In this document: positions 10,993 through 19,535 of the stretch, one piece after another
Layout: each line of letters starts with the position of its first letter
Position numbering within the stretch: position 1 is the stretch's first letter
From: Clostridium sp.
GTDB lineage: Bacteria; Bacillota; Clostridia; Lachnospirales; Lachnospiraceae
Reading direction: 5' to 3'
Length of the DNA stretch: 64,000 bases
Assembly (NCBI GenBank): GCA_031275405.1
Contig: JAISOV010000046.1
Location: 1-64,000 of the forward strand
Translations under genes and position numbers: made by a program
The notes under the pieces: model-generated
Database searches by the model: none
The model's input: only the letters and a program-made list of their open reading frames with translations
Told to the model about the DNA's origin: nothing

Positions 10993-11424
10993 ATGAGTCC
11001 GAGATGCTTAAAGAAAACCGCAGTAAAGAGATGCTGTCTCTTCGCGTTCCTTCAAGCGATAGTGTTTGTTACAATATATTGGCTGTCGAAGGCCGTTTTT
11101 TTCGATATTTATTTGTTGAAATGGACGGCGGATAGGAACTATTTGTATATTTGGATACCGGTGCTGGTGTTTACCGCATTTGGAAAAGAGAGAGTTGGAT
11201 TTGCTCTGACCATCGGAAATATCATTGGAATTGTTGTTGGACAAATATTAGGAGACATGCTGAGAAACGCTAATGTGAAAACGATAGTAATTACGATGGA
11301 CGAAGAACAAAAGTATCTATTGAGTTACCATTATGGCGCTTTTATATGGTTTTTTGTTATATTCATCATTTTTGTTGCGAGTATACTTTGTGAGACGATC
11401 AGGAAACGTAGCATGGTACCATAA
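10993..11424 (+). CDS. Hypothetical multi-pass membrane protein
   Basis: Four hydrophobic segments; visibly AT-richer than its surroundings; ATG 10993 or 10975. Confidence 0.55.
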   Translation: MSPRCLKKTAVKRCCLFAFLQAIVFVTIYWLSKAVFFDIYLLKWTADRNYLYIWIPVLVFTAFGKERVGFALTIGNIIGIVVGQILGDMLRNANVKTIVITMDEEQKYLLSYHYGAFIWFFVIFIIFVASILCETIRKRSMVP

Positions 11425-11475
11425 AAGGGTAATCTTTCCACAAAGTGATAAGACGGAAAACTAAGGAAGTAAGGC

Positions 11476-12012
11476 TCAGGACTCCCGCTCGTCCAGATCC
11501 TTTTTCAGCATTTCCAGATAAGGAACCAGCACACCGTGGCTCTTTGGCAGGATGTACTCCGGATTCAGTTCCTGCCATTGGAAGCTTTTGCGCCCTCCCT
11601 CCTTTGCCCGTTTCCAGAAATCTTTCAGTATTTCATAGGGCAGATAGTAAAAAAGGTTCTTATGGGTATAAAAAATCAGGAAAAAAGCGATCCCTCCCTG
11701 CTCTTCAAACTTCCCCATGAAAGCTACCTGATGTTCATGGATGTTCCTAAGGGAAAACGTATCCGCCGCGCATTCCTTAGCGTCAAAGCATACGGGAATT
11801 CCCTGTACCGCACCGATGTAGTCAACGGTACTCTTCTGGTCAAAATACGCTAAGGTAATCTGGTTCTGTATCTTGTCGATCTGGATCGGGGTAATCGGCG
11901 TCGGGATCTTCTGGATTAAGGCAAGGCCGCTTTCCGCGTATTTTTCATTGGTTCGGTTTATCATATCCTCTAAGGTGGAACCTCTCAGTCCTCTGGAACC
12001 CCAAGTGGCCAT
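11476..12012 (-). CDS. recU: Holliday junction resolvase RecU
   Basis: WGSRGLRGSTLEDMINRTNEKY, VDYIGAVQGIPVCFDAKE, HEHQVAFMGKFEEQGGIAFFLI. Confidence 0.93.
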   Translation of the reverse strand: MATWGSRGLRGSTLEDMINRTNEKYAESGLALIQKIPTPITPIQIDKIQNQITLAYFDQKSTVDYIGAVQGIPVCFDAKECAADTFSLRNIHEHQVAFMGKFEEQGGIAFFLIFYTHKNLFYYLPYEILKDFWKRAKEGGRKSFQWQELNPEYILPKSHGVLVPYLEMLKKDLDERES

Positions 12013-12075
12013 CGTGTCTTCTCTTTCCTTTCCTATTTCCGGATAGGTACCCAAACAATATCAACGGTACCTAGC

Positions 12076-12224
12076 GTGAACGCTCATTCACGCTGTGAAC
12101 GCCAGCTTATGCCATGAACGTTATCTGATACACTGTGAATGTTGGCGTATGATGGCTGGCTTACTCTGTGAATACCGGCTTGCGCCATAGACGCTAGCGT
12201 ACACTGTACACGTAGGCTTACGCT
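12076..12224. repeat. Degenerate tandem array, about 20-bp period, about 7 units (GTGAACGCTAGCTTACGCT-like)
   Basis: Units read gtgaacgctcattcacgct / gtgaacgccagcttatgcca / tgaacgttatctgatacact / gtgaatgttggcg... / gtgaataccggcttgcgcca / tagacgctagcgtacact / gtacacgtaggcttacgct. Confidence 0.75.
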
Positions 12225-12240
12225 TGACCCCTTCCATCGG

Positions 12241-13449
12241 CTAGCTTACGCTTAATTCCGCCGCCAGTTTTCGCAACGCCGCAGGCAGGGGGGCAAGAAC
12301 CGTCTTTTTGCTCAGGCCGGACAAAGCTCCGGACAGCTCCGGAAATTCCATCCGGTATGCGTGGAGAAGCTGCGAGGTCACGTGACGGCGGGTACGGTAA
12401 AGCTCGTTCTGTTCGGAATCTCCGTATTTGTAATCTCCGATCACCGGATGGCCGATTGCCGCCAGGTGGGCGCGGATCTGATGCGGCTTTCCGGTAAATA
12501 ATTCCACTTCCAGATAAGTCAGCCCTTTTCCCATGCGGAGCGGTTGATATGCCGTATGGATGTAAGCCGATCCGTCCTGTCCGGATGGCTCCGGACTCTG
12601 CAGCGCATTCCGAAACTGTATCGGGCGAGTCTGTGCCGGACGAACCTGCGCTGAATGAGTCTGCGCTGGATCGTCCGGCTCCGTGCGGGTCTGATCCGGA
12701 TCCGTCTGTACCGTAAATGTCTGCTCTGGGCAAGTCTGTGCCTGATGTATCTGTACTTTATTCTTCCATTGGTCTTTGACAAGATAAGCTTCCATGTCGC
12801 AAGGCGTATCCAGGTATCCCGCCACCATGGCACGGTAGAACTTTCTCACCGCCCTCTCGCGCAGGAGACGGCTAAGCTCCTGGTTTCCGGTCAAGGTCTT
12901 TCCGCACAGCACCAAGCCGCCTGTGTTCCGATCCAGCCGATTGCAGACCGAAGGGCGAAACGTCCGCAGCTCGGCAGGGTCGAGCATAGGCCTGCCTGCC
13001 GGATCCCTGGCTTCCAGCAAATAATCAAGCAGCCAGTCATTTAAGCTGTAATCGGCCCTTACGGCTTTCTGGGTCAGAAGACCGGAAGGCTTGTTGACAA
13101 TCAGGACGTGTTCGTCCTCATAAACGATACGGGCGGACAGATCCTGCCTTATAGCAGAGATTCGCGCCTCAGCGGATGTTTGCGCTTTGCGGGACATCTT
13201 AGCATGGGCCAGCGGAAGTCCCGGGGAACAGGGACCGAACGTTTGCAGCGTTTCCTCGGAAAGATACAGGCAGACTTCATCCCCCTGTACTAGAATTTCC
13301 TTTCCCTGTGCCTTCTTCCCATTCAAGGTGATGTTTTTTTTCCGCAGCATTTTGTAAAGAAAGCCGTTCGGGGCCTCTGACAGATATTTATGCAGAAATC
13401 TATCAAAGCGCTGTCCGGCCTGATTGGCTCCGATGGTCAGTGACTGCAT
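12241..13449 (-). CDS. RluA-family pseudouridine synthase with S4 domain and repetitive insertion
   Basis: S4-like RFDRFLHKYLSEAPNGFLYKMLRKKNITLNGKKA; NRLDRNTGGLVLCGKT catalytic motif; LEVELFTGKPHQIRAHLAAIGHPVIGD. Confidence 0.9.
   Translation of the reverse strand: MQSLTIGANQAGQRFDRFLHKYLSEAPNGFLYKMLRKKNITLNGKKAQGKEILVQGDEVCLYLSEETLQTFGPCSPGLPLAHAKMSRKAQTSAEARISAIRQDLSARIVYEDEHVLIVNKPSGLLTQKAVRADYSLNDWLLDYLLEARDPAGRPMLDPAELRTFRPSVCNRLDRNTGGLVLCGKTLTGNQELSRLLRERAVRKFYRAMVAGYLDTPCDMEAYLVKDQWKNKVQIHQAQTCPEQTFTVQTDPDQTRTEPDDPAQTHSAQVRPAQTRPIQFRNALQSPEPSGQDGSAYIHTAYQPLRMGKGLTYLEVELFTGKPHQIRAHLAAIGHPVIGDYKYGDSEQNELYRTRRHVTSQLLHAYRMEFPELSGALSGLSKKTVLAPLPAALRKLAAELSVS
12627..12760 (-). repeat. In-frame 15-bp tandem repeat inside the RluA-family gene (5-aa unit xQTxP)
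   Basis: gagtctgtgccggac/gaacctgcgctgaat/gagtctgcgctggat/.../gggtctgatccggat/ccgtctgtaccgtaa/atgtctgctctgggc/aagtctgtgcctgat. Confidence 0.85.
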
Positions 13450-13502
13450 GGAGACCCTCCCTATCCGCCGCTCGGACGCGGCTCTCGTACACATGGCATT
13501 CT

Positions 13503-14087
13503 CTACAGGGACACATTTTTCAGCAGCGCGAGGATGCCCGCGGCATTCGTCTCTTCCGCCCGGAGTTCTGGAAGCTGCTCCAGCCGGATCAGGTATCTCT
13601 CCAGCTCCGTGAAGATCTTCACGGAGATCCCCGGAAAGCGGTTCGCTTTCAGGATCCCGTCCAGGTGCCTGCGGAAATCCTGCTCCGGAAACTGCCTGTC
13701 CTCGGCGTATCCGTAAATAGCATTTCCCTGTATGACCAGATGGGCGATCCGGTAATTTCGGGAATAGGAGGTAAAGATAAAGTCGTAACCGCCCGTCAGC
13801 CCTCCTTGCCGGGAGGAAATCGCTTCCCCGGCTGCTTCCGGACAGCCCGCGCTTCGGAGGAACATGACCATATCCACCGCGCTCCTGCCTGCCGGAAGAC
13901 AGCCTAGTACCGCCACGATGGTCAGCAGATTGGTTTTGGTACCCAGCACAAGCCATCCGGCAAAGAACAGACTTAAGGACAGGGCAAAATACAGGAACGT
14001 GCGGAGGACTTCATACTTTTTCTGGGAAGACAGATAATGCCTGGTTCCTTTGTACTTTTCTCTGGAAAACATTCTCATCAGCTGCAT
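13503..14087 (-). CDS. Hypothetical protein with two N-terminal TM segments
   Basis: Hydrophobic TFLYFALSLSLFFAGWLVLG and NLLTIVAVLGCLPAGRSAVDMVMFL; 195 aa. Confidence 0.6.
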   Translation of the reverse strand: MQLMRMFSREKYKGTRHYLSSQKKYEVLRTFLYFALSLSLFFAGWLVLGTKTNLLTIVAVLGCLPAGRSAVDMVMFLRSAGCPEAAGEAISSRQGGLTGGYDFIFTSYSRNYRIAHLVIQGNAIYGYAEDRQFPEQDFRRHLDGILKANRFPGISVKIFTELERYLIRLEQLPELRAEETNAAGILALLKNVSL

Positions 14088-14159
14088 GGCATAGGCTCCT
14101 TTTGGCGTCCGCGGGTCTTCTTGCACTCTCAAGCAGTCATCCTTATGATCCTTCCCTTA

Positions 14160-14290
14160 CGCTTGCGAACATTACTTACTTATGAGCAGTACTCACTTAG
14201 AAACATTGCCCGCGCTGAGGAACATTGCTCATTTAGGAACATTCGTTCCCGCTTACCAGCATTCGCTCACGCTTGCGAACCTTAGCTTGC
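14160..14290. repeat. Degenerate tandem array, about 19-20 bp period (CTTAGGAACATTGCTCACG-like)
   Basis: gcttgcgaacattactta.../cttagaaacattgcccgcg/ctgaggaacattgctcatt/taggaacattcgttcccg/cttaccagcattcgctcacg/cttgcgaacc. Confidence 0.7.
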
Positions 14291-15067
14291 ATCGGTCATG
14301 GCCTGCAACAGCCATTGGTGCGGCAGATATTTTGCCAAAATCTGAAAGATCTGCATGGGCAGGCCGACCACCGATACCGGTCGCTTGAGGTAGGAATCTC
14401 TTAAGGCTTTCGTTACGACTACTTCCGCAGTGACCAAAGAGAGTTTTTTCATATAGGCGATCTTTCGCAAGGCTGTGTCCGTTCCGATTTTTCCGGCGAT
14501 GTCAAAAAACGGGGTATCCACCGGCCCGGGGCAGACGCCCGTTACATAAATCCCGCGTCCCCGCAGTTCCTCCCCCAAGGCTCTGGAGAAACTCAGCACA
14601 TACGATTTGGTCGCCCCGTAAACGGCAAAGCCTGGCTGCGGGAGGAACGCGGCGGCAGAAGCCAGCTGGATCATACGGCTGTTGCGGCACATATAAGGCA
14701 GACAGCGATAGGTAAGGTGCGTCAGTGCTTCGCAGTTCAGACGAACCATGCCAAGCTGCCCCTCCAGCGGCAGTTCCGAGAACTTCCCAGTCAGTCCGTA
14801 TCCGGCGCAATGAACCAGCAGCCTGATTTTTGCCCGTTTTTCCTCCAGCATATCTTCCAGACGATCTAACTGCGCCTCTTTGGTCAGATCCATCGCAAGC
14901 ACTCTCATCTTGTGCCGCCCTGCGGCGGCAAGCTCCTGCAATCTGGATCGGCTGCGGGCGATCAGCCATATTTCGTCCACGTTGGAAAAATGCGTATCGA
15001 TCCGGCGCACGAATTCCAGCCCGATCCCCGAAGATGCCCCCGTAATTACCACCACATTTGTCGTCAA
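14282..15067 (-). CDS. SDR family NAD(P)-dependent oxidoreductase
   Basis: VVVITGASSGIGLEFVRRI, LVHCAGYG, YGATKSYVLSFSRAL, VCPGPVDTPFF; start codon at 15067 appears to be TTG. Confidence 0.92.
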   Translation of the reverse strand: MTTNVVVITGASSGIGLEFVRRIDTHFSNVDEIWLIARSRSRLQELAAAGRHKMRVLAMDLTKEAQLDRLEDMLEEKRAKIRLLVHCAGYGLTGKFSELPLEGQLGMVRLNCEALTHLTYRCLPYMCRNSRMIQLASAAAFLPQPGFAVYGATKSYVLSFSRALGEELRGRGIYVTGVCPGPVDTPFFDIAGKIGTDTALRKIAYMKKLSLVTAEVVVTKALRDSYLKRPVSVVGLPMQIFQILAKYLPHQWLLQAMTDAS

Positions 15068-15118
15068 ATTTCATCCCTGCCTTTCTTTTCTCTCTATGCG
15101 TCACCAATCATATAAGCT

Positions 15119-15205
15119 ATCGGAAGCTGCGAAGCGGCTTCTGATAAAAGGCGCCGCCCTTGCGCCGTTATTCGATTACAAGAAGCGGTTCCTGCTTCTT
15201 GTAAT
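15119..15205. repeat. Three-hairpin intergenic repeat (copy A, inverted relative to the 48.5 kb copies)
   Basis: atcggaagctgcgaagcggcttctgat-aaaaggcgccgcccttgcgccgtt-attcgattacaagaagcggttcctgcttcttgtaat; reverse complement aligns to 48499-48673. Confidence 0.8.
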
Positions 15206-15364
15206 ATATACAAAATCAAGCTGTTCTATTTCCTTTTCCCGCAGATCTTTTTGAGAAACCGCTGCGAGGCCATCCTGCGCCAAGCTGCTATTCCGCAGCT
15301 CTTGCCGCATTTCTTTTCACCATGGTTCATAAGCTTTAGAAACCCTTCCATAGGACGCTCCCTT

Positions 15365-16447
15365 ATGCTAAGACAAACCAGGCTGTCCGTTTCCACATTC
15401 CTATACAGCGTTCTTTTCCTGATTCTGACTGTCCTTCTCCTGACACATTCTTCCATAGGTCTTTCTTACGCATGGACTGGTCTGGAGCTGTGGCTCACCA
15501 AGATGATCCCCGCCCTGTTCCCTTTCATGGTACTCTCTGGCATCATGATACGCCTGCGCCTGACCGAAAGCTTTTCTGCCCTCTTATATCCGTTTCTGCA
15601 CTGCCTGCTCCGGATACGGAAGAACGTCTGCTACGCGCTCATCATGGGCTTCCTGTGCGGTTTCCCTATGGGGGCGAGAGTGACTGCGGATCTTTTGGAG
15701 AGGAAGCTGATTACGGAACAGGAGGCCCGCTTCCTGCTTGCTTTCTGCAACAACATCGGCCCGGTCTATTTCTGCGGCTTTGTGCTGCCGCTTCTGGAGC
15801 GGAAGCTGGTCTGGCCTTATTTCTTCGGGATGTATGGCCTGCCGTTCCTGTACGGAGCCTGGCTGCGCTATGGCCGGTTTCGGCGGGAGGTTTCGTCCGG
15901 CGGGCGAGTCTCACCGTGGAAGCTTGCTTCGACCGGCGAACTGATCTCGACCGGTAAGCCTGCTTCGTCCGCTGAAACAAGTTCGGCATGGGATGCGGTT
16001 CCCCGCCCTGCCGTTTTGCCCCGCCACTCCTCCGCCCGCAGCAGAAAGCCCGGTGTTTCCCTTCTTAGCGAACTGGATGCCGCCGTTTCGTCCGCCGTCC
16101 AGAATATGCTGCTGTTAGGCGGCTACATGGTTTTTTTCAATCTGCTCAATATCATTCCTCATGTCCTGCTGCGCTCCGTGCCGTCCGCAGAGGGGCTGGC
16201 CTTGCTGATTTCCCCCGTTTTAGAGATCACCGGAGGGCTGAACCGACTGGGAACGGTCTTCCCGCTCTTCTCCCTGCTGCTGCTGCCGTTCGGCGGTCTT
16301 TCCTGCGCCGCCCAGACCTACAGCATGATCAAGCATACTTCCCTTTCCATGAGGACTTACCTGTTCCACAAGCTCTTCCTGACCCTGCTGACCGCCGCTT
16401 ATTACTTAGGGTGGTTCTTCCTGTCCCCCTCCACGTTCCTGCTCTGA
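15365..16447 (+). CDS. YlbJ-like sporulation integral membrane protein (nucleoside-recognition/Gate domain)
   Basis: WTGLELWLTKMIPALFPFMVLSGIMIRL, YALIMGFLCGFPMGARVTADLLERKLITEQEARFLLAFCNNIGPVYFCGFVLP. Confidence 0.85.
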   Translation: MLRQTRLSVSTFLYSVLFLILTVLLLTHSSIGLSYAWTGLELWLTKMIPALFPFMVLSGIMIRLRLTESFSALLYPFLHCLLRIRKNVCYALIMGFLCGFPMGARVTADLLERKLITEQEARFLLAFCNNIGPVYFCGFVLPLLERKLVWPYFFGMYGLPFLYGAWLRYGRFRREVSSGGRVSPWKLASTGELISTGKPASSAETSSAWDAVPRPAVLPRHSSARSRKPGVSLLSELDAAVSSAVQNMLLLGGYMVFFNLLNIIPHVLLRSVPSAEGLALLISPVLEITGGLNRLGTVFPLFSLLLLPFGGLSCAAQTYSMIKHTSLSMRTYLFHKLFLTLLTAAYYLGWFFLSPSTFLL

Positions 16448-17769
16448 CGGCGCCTCTTGCGGCGCGAACGGTAGACCCCCCACTGAACGGCAAAGACAGC
16501 CAGGAACAGCAGCAGGAAACAGAGCAGGCAGATCTGCAAGAACAGGCCGAAACCGACATTCGTCGTCTCGCCCTCCTGCCCGCCTGGAACCGGCTTCCAG
16601 GAAATCAGGGCGTCCGGCGCCGCCGCTTCCTCCAAAAGTCCCAGACTCTCCTGTCCAAGGTCGGAGCCGTCCGGGCTGCCCTGATCCGAGCCGGAATCAC
16701 CAGGCCCATCCTGCCCGGCTCCCTCCTGCCCAAGACCGGAACGGCCAAGCTCATCCTGCCCGGGAAAGGCGTCCGCCCAAGTTTCTTCCACAAACAGTTC
16801 GTTGCTCTGCGTAAACCCGTCGAACAGATTATAGGCCCTTACGAGGATCCGGGAAGCTGTTCCCACCGGAAGACTGATCGGTAACGAAAACGTATCCTGA
16901 TATCCGCCGGTCAGGGCATCGCTCTGCGGCCAGGGCTGCAAGGGCGAAAACCGCTCTCCGCCGTCTATGCTGTAATCATAATATAACAGCATGGAGTCAT
17001 AGTCCGCCGCGCTGATACTGATTTCAATGACCTGCTCTGCCGGCTTCCTTTCTGCGAACGTAATCATGCAGAGATCGGGAGGCGTCTCGTCTTTCAGGGC
17101 GAAGTCAGAGGACAGGCGGACGTTTTCGGCCAAAGACTGCGGGAAGTCGCTGTAGTCCACCCCCAGGCTCCGGCTGGTCAGCCCGAAATACTTTGCCGCC
17201 GCCGTGGCATCCGCCCTTCCAAAAGCCTCCAATTCCTCTTCCGTATCGCAGAAAGGAACATCCCGTTCCTCGTCCACATGGCAGTGTTCCAAAAGGGCGG
17301 ATGGAATCCCCAGCGCCGCAGCTTCCCGGAGGATCCCGTAATAATCCTCGTTCCGGTCGTTTAACCTAGTCTTGACCCCCCGCAGGAACAGCCCTGTCTC
17401 TTGCATAGCCGCCAGCTGTACCTGTCCGAACCGGAAGCCGCTGTCCAGAAACGGTTTCTGGGCGGACACCCAGACTTCCGAACCGAACAGGTCATGATCC
17501 ACGGACGCGTTATAATGGATGCTGAACAGGAAATCGGCGCCCATTTCCTTGGCGTACTGCGCCCTTTCCAGCAAAGAAAGATCCCTGTCGTCGGTTCTGG
17601 TCAGATAGACGGTCACTTGGTCATACAGGGATAATTCTTCATACATGGCCTTGGCGGTGATCAGCGTCATGGATTTCTCCTGAAATCCGTTCTCGATGGT
17701 TCCCTCATTTTCTCCCCCGTGTCCGGGGTCGATCACGATGATGACCGAAGGACGATTAGCGTCTGGCAT
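16402..17769 (-). CDS. N-acetylmuramoyl-L-alanine amidase (Amidase_3), C-terminal membrane anchor
   Basis: VIIVIDPGHGGENEGTIENGFQEKSMTL, LTRTDDRDLSLLERAQYAKEMGADFLFSIHYNAS; C-terminal TM plus basic tail. Confidence 0.9.
   Translation of the reverse strand: MPDANRPSVIIVIDPGHGGENEGTIENGFQEKSMTLITAKAMYEELSLYDQVTVYLTRTDDRDLSLLERAQYAKEMGADFLFSIHYNASVDHDLFGSEVWVSAQKPFLDSGFRFGQVQLAAMQETGLFLRGVKTRLNDRNEDYYGILREAAALGIPSALLEHCHVDEERDVPFCDTEEELEAFGRADATAAAKYFGLTSRSLGVDYSDFPQSLAENVRLSSDFALKDETPPDLCMITFAERKPAEQVIEISISAADYDSMLLYYDYSIDGGERFSPLQPWPQSDALTGGYQDTFSLPISLPVGTASRILVRAYNLFDGFTQSNELFVEETWADAFPGQDELGRSGLGQEGAGQDGPGDSGSDQGSPDGSDLGQESLGLLEEAAAPDALISWKPVPGGQEGETTNVGFGLFLQICLLCFLLLFLAVFAVQWGVYRSRRKRRRQSRNVEGDRKNHPK
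16651..16770 (-). repeat. In-frame 15-bp tandem repeat in amidase linker (GQEGA/GQDGP-like 5-aa units)
   Basis: ctgatccgagccgga/atcaccaggcccatc/ctgcccggctccctc/ctgcccaagaccgga/acggccaagctcatc/ctgcccgggaaaggc. Confidence 0.8.
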
Positions 17770-17865
17770 GAAAGCAAAACCTCCCGAACGATGTACTAGG
17801 AACTTCCGGACAGGGAAGACCGGTTTCCTCACGAAAACCGGCCTTCCGTACCTTTTTCATGGATC

Positions 17866-18471
17866 TCATCTGGAAATGACGTCAATTCCGGTTTTTTCCG
17901 CCGGGCTTCCCAAAGAATCCTCTTCGATCTCCTCCGCCGGGTGCAGTTCCCTGCGGTTAGACAAAATAATATCCCGGTACTGGTTCATGGAGCTGACCAG
18001 ATTCTCATAATGATTCGCGGCGGCATTGGTGGAAGAAACAATGAGTTTCTCCAGATGTACCAGCATATCATCGGTATACTGCATGGCGGCATAGCGCATA
18101 TTGTTTGCTTCGGTCGTCGCGTGATCCAGAATCCCCTGCGCCTGTTTCGTCGCCATGGTAACGATCTCGTTCGCTTGGTCATAAGCCTGCCGCATGATCT
18201 CATGTTCATTGACCAGTTCGGTGGTGTGTACGGTGGCTCTCTTGATCAGATCCTCAGCCTTGGCTTTGGCATCATTCAAGATCTCTTCCTTGTTGCTGAT
18301 GATCCTCTGGTAATGCTTGATTTCATCCGGCATTTTCATGCGCAGTTCCCGCAAAAGCTCGTCAATCTCTTCCTTGTTCACGACGATTTTGGTGTTGGAG
18401 AGAGGCTGGAACCTGCAGTTGCCGATATATTCCTCAATCTCGCCTATTAACTGCTCTATCCTGCTGCTCAT
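17866..18471 (-). CDS. Coiled-coil (DivIVA/V-ATPase subunit H-like) protein
   Basis: Long charged helical sequence NKEEILNDAKAKAEDLIKRATVHTTELVNEHEIMRQAYDQANEIV; adjacent to coaD. Confidence 0.6.
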   Translation of the reverse strand: MSSRIEQLIGEIEEYIGNCRFQPLSNTKIVVNKEEIDELLRELRMKMPDEIKHYQRIISNKEEILNDAKAKAEDLIKRATVHTTELVNEHEIMRQAYDQANEIVTMATKQAQGILDHATTEANNMRYAAMQYTDDMLVHLEKLIVSSTNAAANHYENLVSSMNQYRDIILSNRRELHPAEEIEEDSLGSPAEKTGIDVISR

Positions 18472-18489
18472 AGGATCTTCCTTTCTCGT

Positions 18490-18984
18490 TTATTTCATAT
18501 GATGAAATCCATATTTTCCATAAATCAAGCCTGCAACAAAATCCGGAACAAATTGGGAAATGTCCCCTTGGAAGCTGGCGATTTCCTTCACGCTGGACGA
18601 ACTTAAATAAGAGTATTCCAGGCTCGTCACTAAGAAAATGGTATCCAGAGTACCCTCTGACAGTTTACGGTTGGTCTGCGCGATCTGAAGCTCATACTCA
18701 AAATCAGTGATGGCGCGAAGCCCCCTGACTACGACATGCAGACGGTTCTTTCTGGCATAGTCGATCAGTAACCCGCTGAAACTGTCCACCTTCACATTGG
18801 GGATGTCCTTGGTGGCTTCTTTTAATATAGTAACACGTTCTTCCACAGAAAACAACGGTGTCTTTTCTTTATTATTCAAGACGCCGATAATCAGGGTATC
18901 AAAAATCTGAGCCGCCCGCTTGATGACGTCCATATGCCCTAGCGTCACAGGGTCGAAACTGCCGGGATAAACTGCTCTTTTCAA
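18490..18984 (-). CDS. coaD: Phosphopantetheine adenylyltransferase
   Basis: [65 protein letters not shown] start overlapping rsmD stop. Confidence 0.98.
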   Translation of the reverse strand: MKRAVYPGSFDPVTLGHMDVIKRAAQIFDTLIIGVLNNKEKTPLFSVEERVTILKEATKDIPNVKVDSFSGLLIDYARKNRLHVVVRGLRAITDFEYELQIAQTNRKLSEGTLDTIFLVTSLEYSYLSSSSVKEIASFQGDISQFVPDFVAGLIYGKYGFHHMK

Positions 18985-19535
18985 CCGTACTCCTTCTGAA
19001 TAAAGACATGCTTATTCGTCTTATAGATTTTTTCCGTAACCACTGTAAACCCTAGGGCGCGCAAATAAGAAAAATCGGTCAAAAGCGCGGTTTCCGCAAT
19101 CATAAGAGTATCCTTCCGTACATAGGGAAGCCGGGCGAGAGTTTCTAGGGTACGCCGTTCCAGATCTTTGCCGTAAGGCGGATCCAAGAAGATGATGTCC
19201 GCTTTTTCCTCGCGGATCCCGCATAGACCGCCGCAGACCTCCTGCCTTACTACTATAGCACGGTCTGAGAGTTTCGTAAATGCCAGGTTTTCCAGGATAC
19301 AGGCAGCCGCCGCAGACGACCGCTCCAAAAAATAGGCCTTTTTCGCCCCCCGGCTCAGAGCCTCTATCCCGATCCCGCCGCTTCCGCTGAACGCGTCAAC
19401 GAAGATGCTGTCCGCTACATCGTTTTGCAAAATATTGAAAAGGGTCTCCTTGATACGATCCGTGGTAGGTCTGGTATCGGAGCCTTTTGGAGCCTTTAAC
19501 GGCAGTCTCCTTGCCGTTCCCGCGATGACTCTCAA
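18981..19535 (-). CDS. rsmD: 16S rRNA (guanine(966)-N(2))-methyltransferase
   Basis: [61 protein letters not shown]. Confidence 0.97.
   Translation of the reverse strand: MRVIAGTARRLPLKAPKGSDTRPTTDRIKETLFNILQNDVADSIFVDAFSGSGGIGIEALSRGAKKAYFLERSSAAAACILENLAFTKLSDRAIVVRQEVCGGLCGIREEKADIIFLDPPYGKDLERRTLETLARLPYVRKDTLMIAETALLTDFSYLRALGFTVVTEKIYKTNKHVFIQKEYG

Noticed and set aside
10731-12076. 14-bp exact inverted repeat (CGCTAGGTACCGTT / AACGGTACCTAGCG) flanking recU and the membrane gene
   Set aside because: Exact 14-mers recur by chance in a 64-kb window; no target-site duplication or mobility gene
12076-14290. Possible CRISPR arrays
   Set aside because: Units are contiguous and degenerate with no unique spacers, and no cas genes are visible
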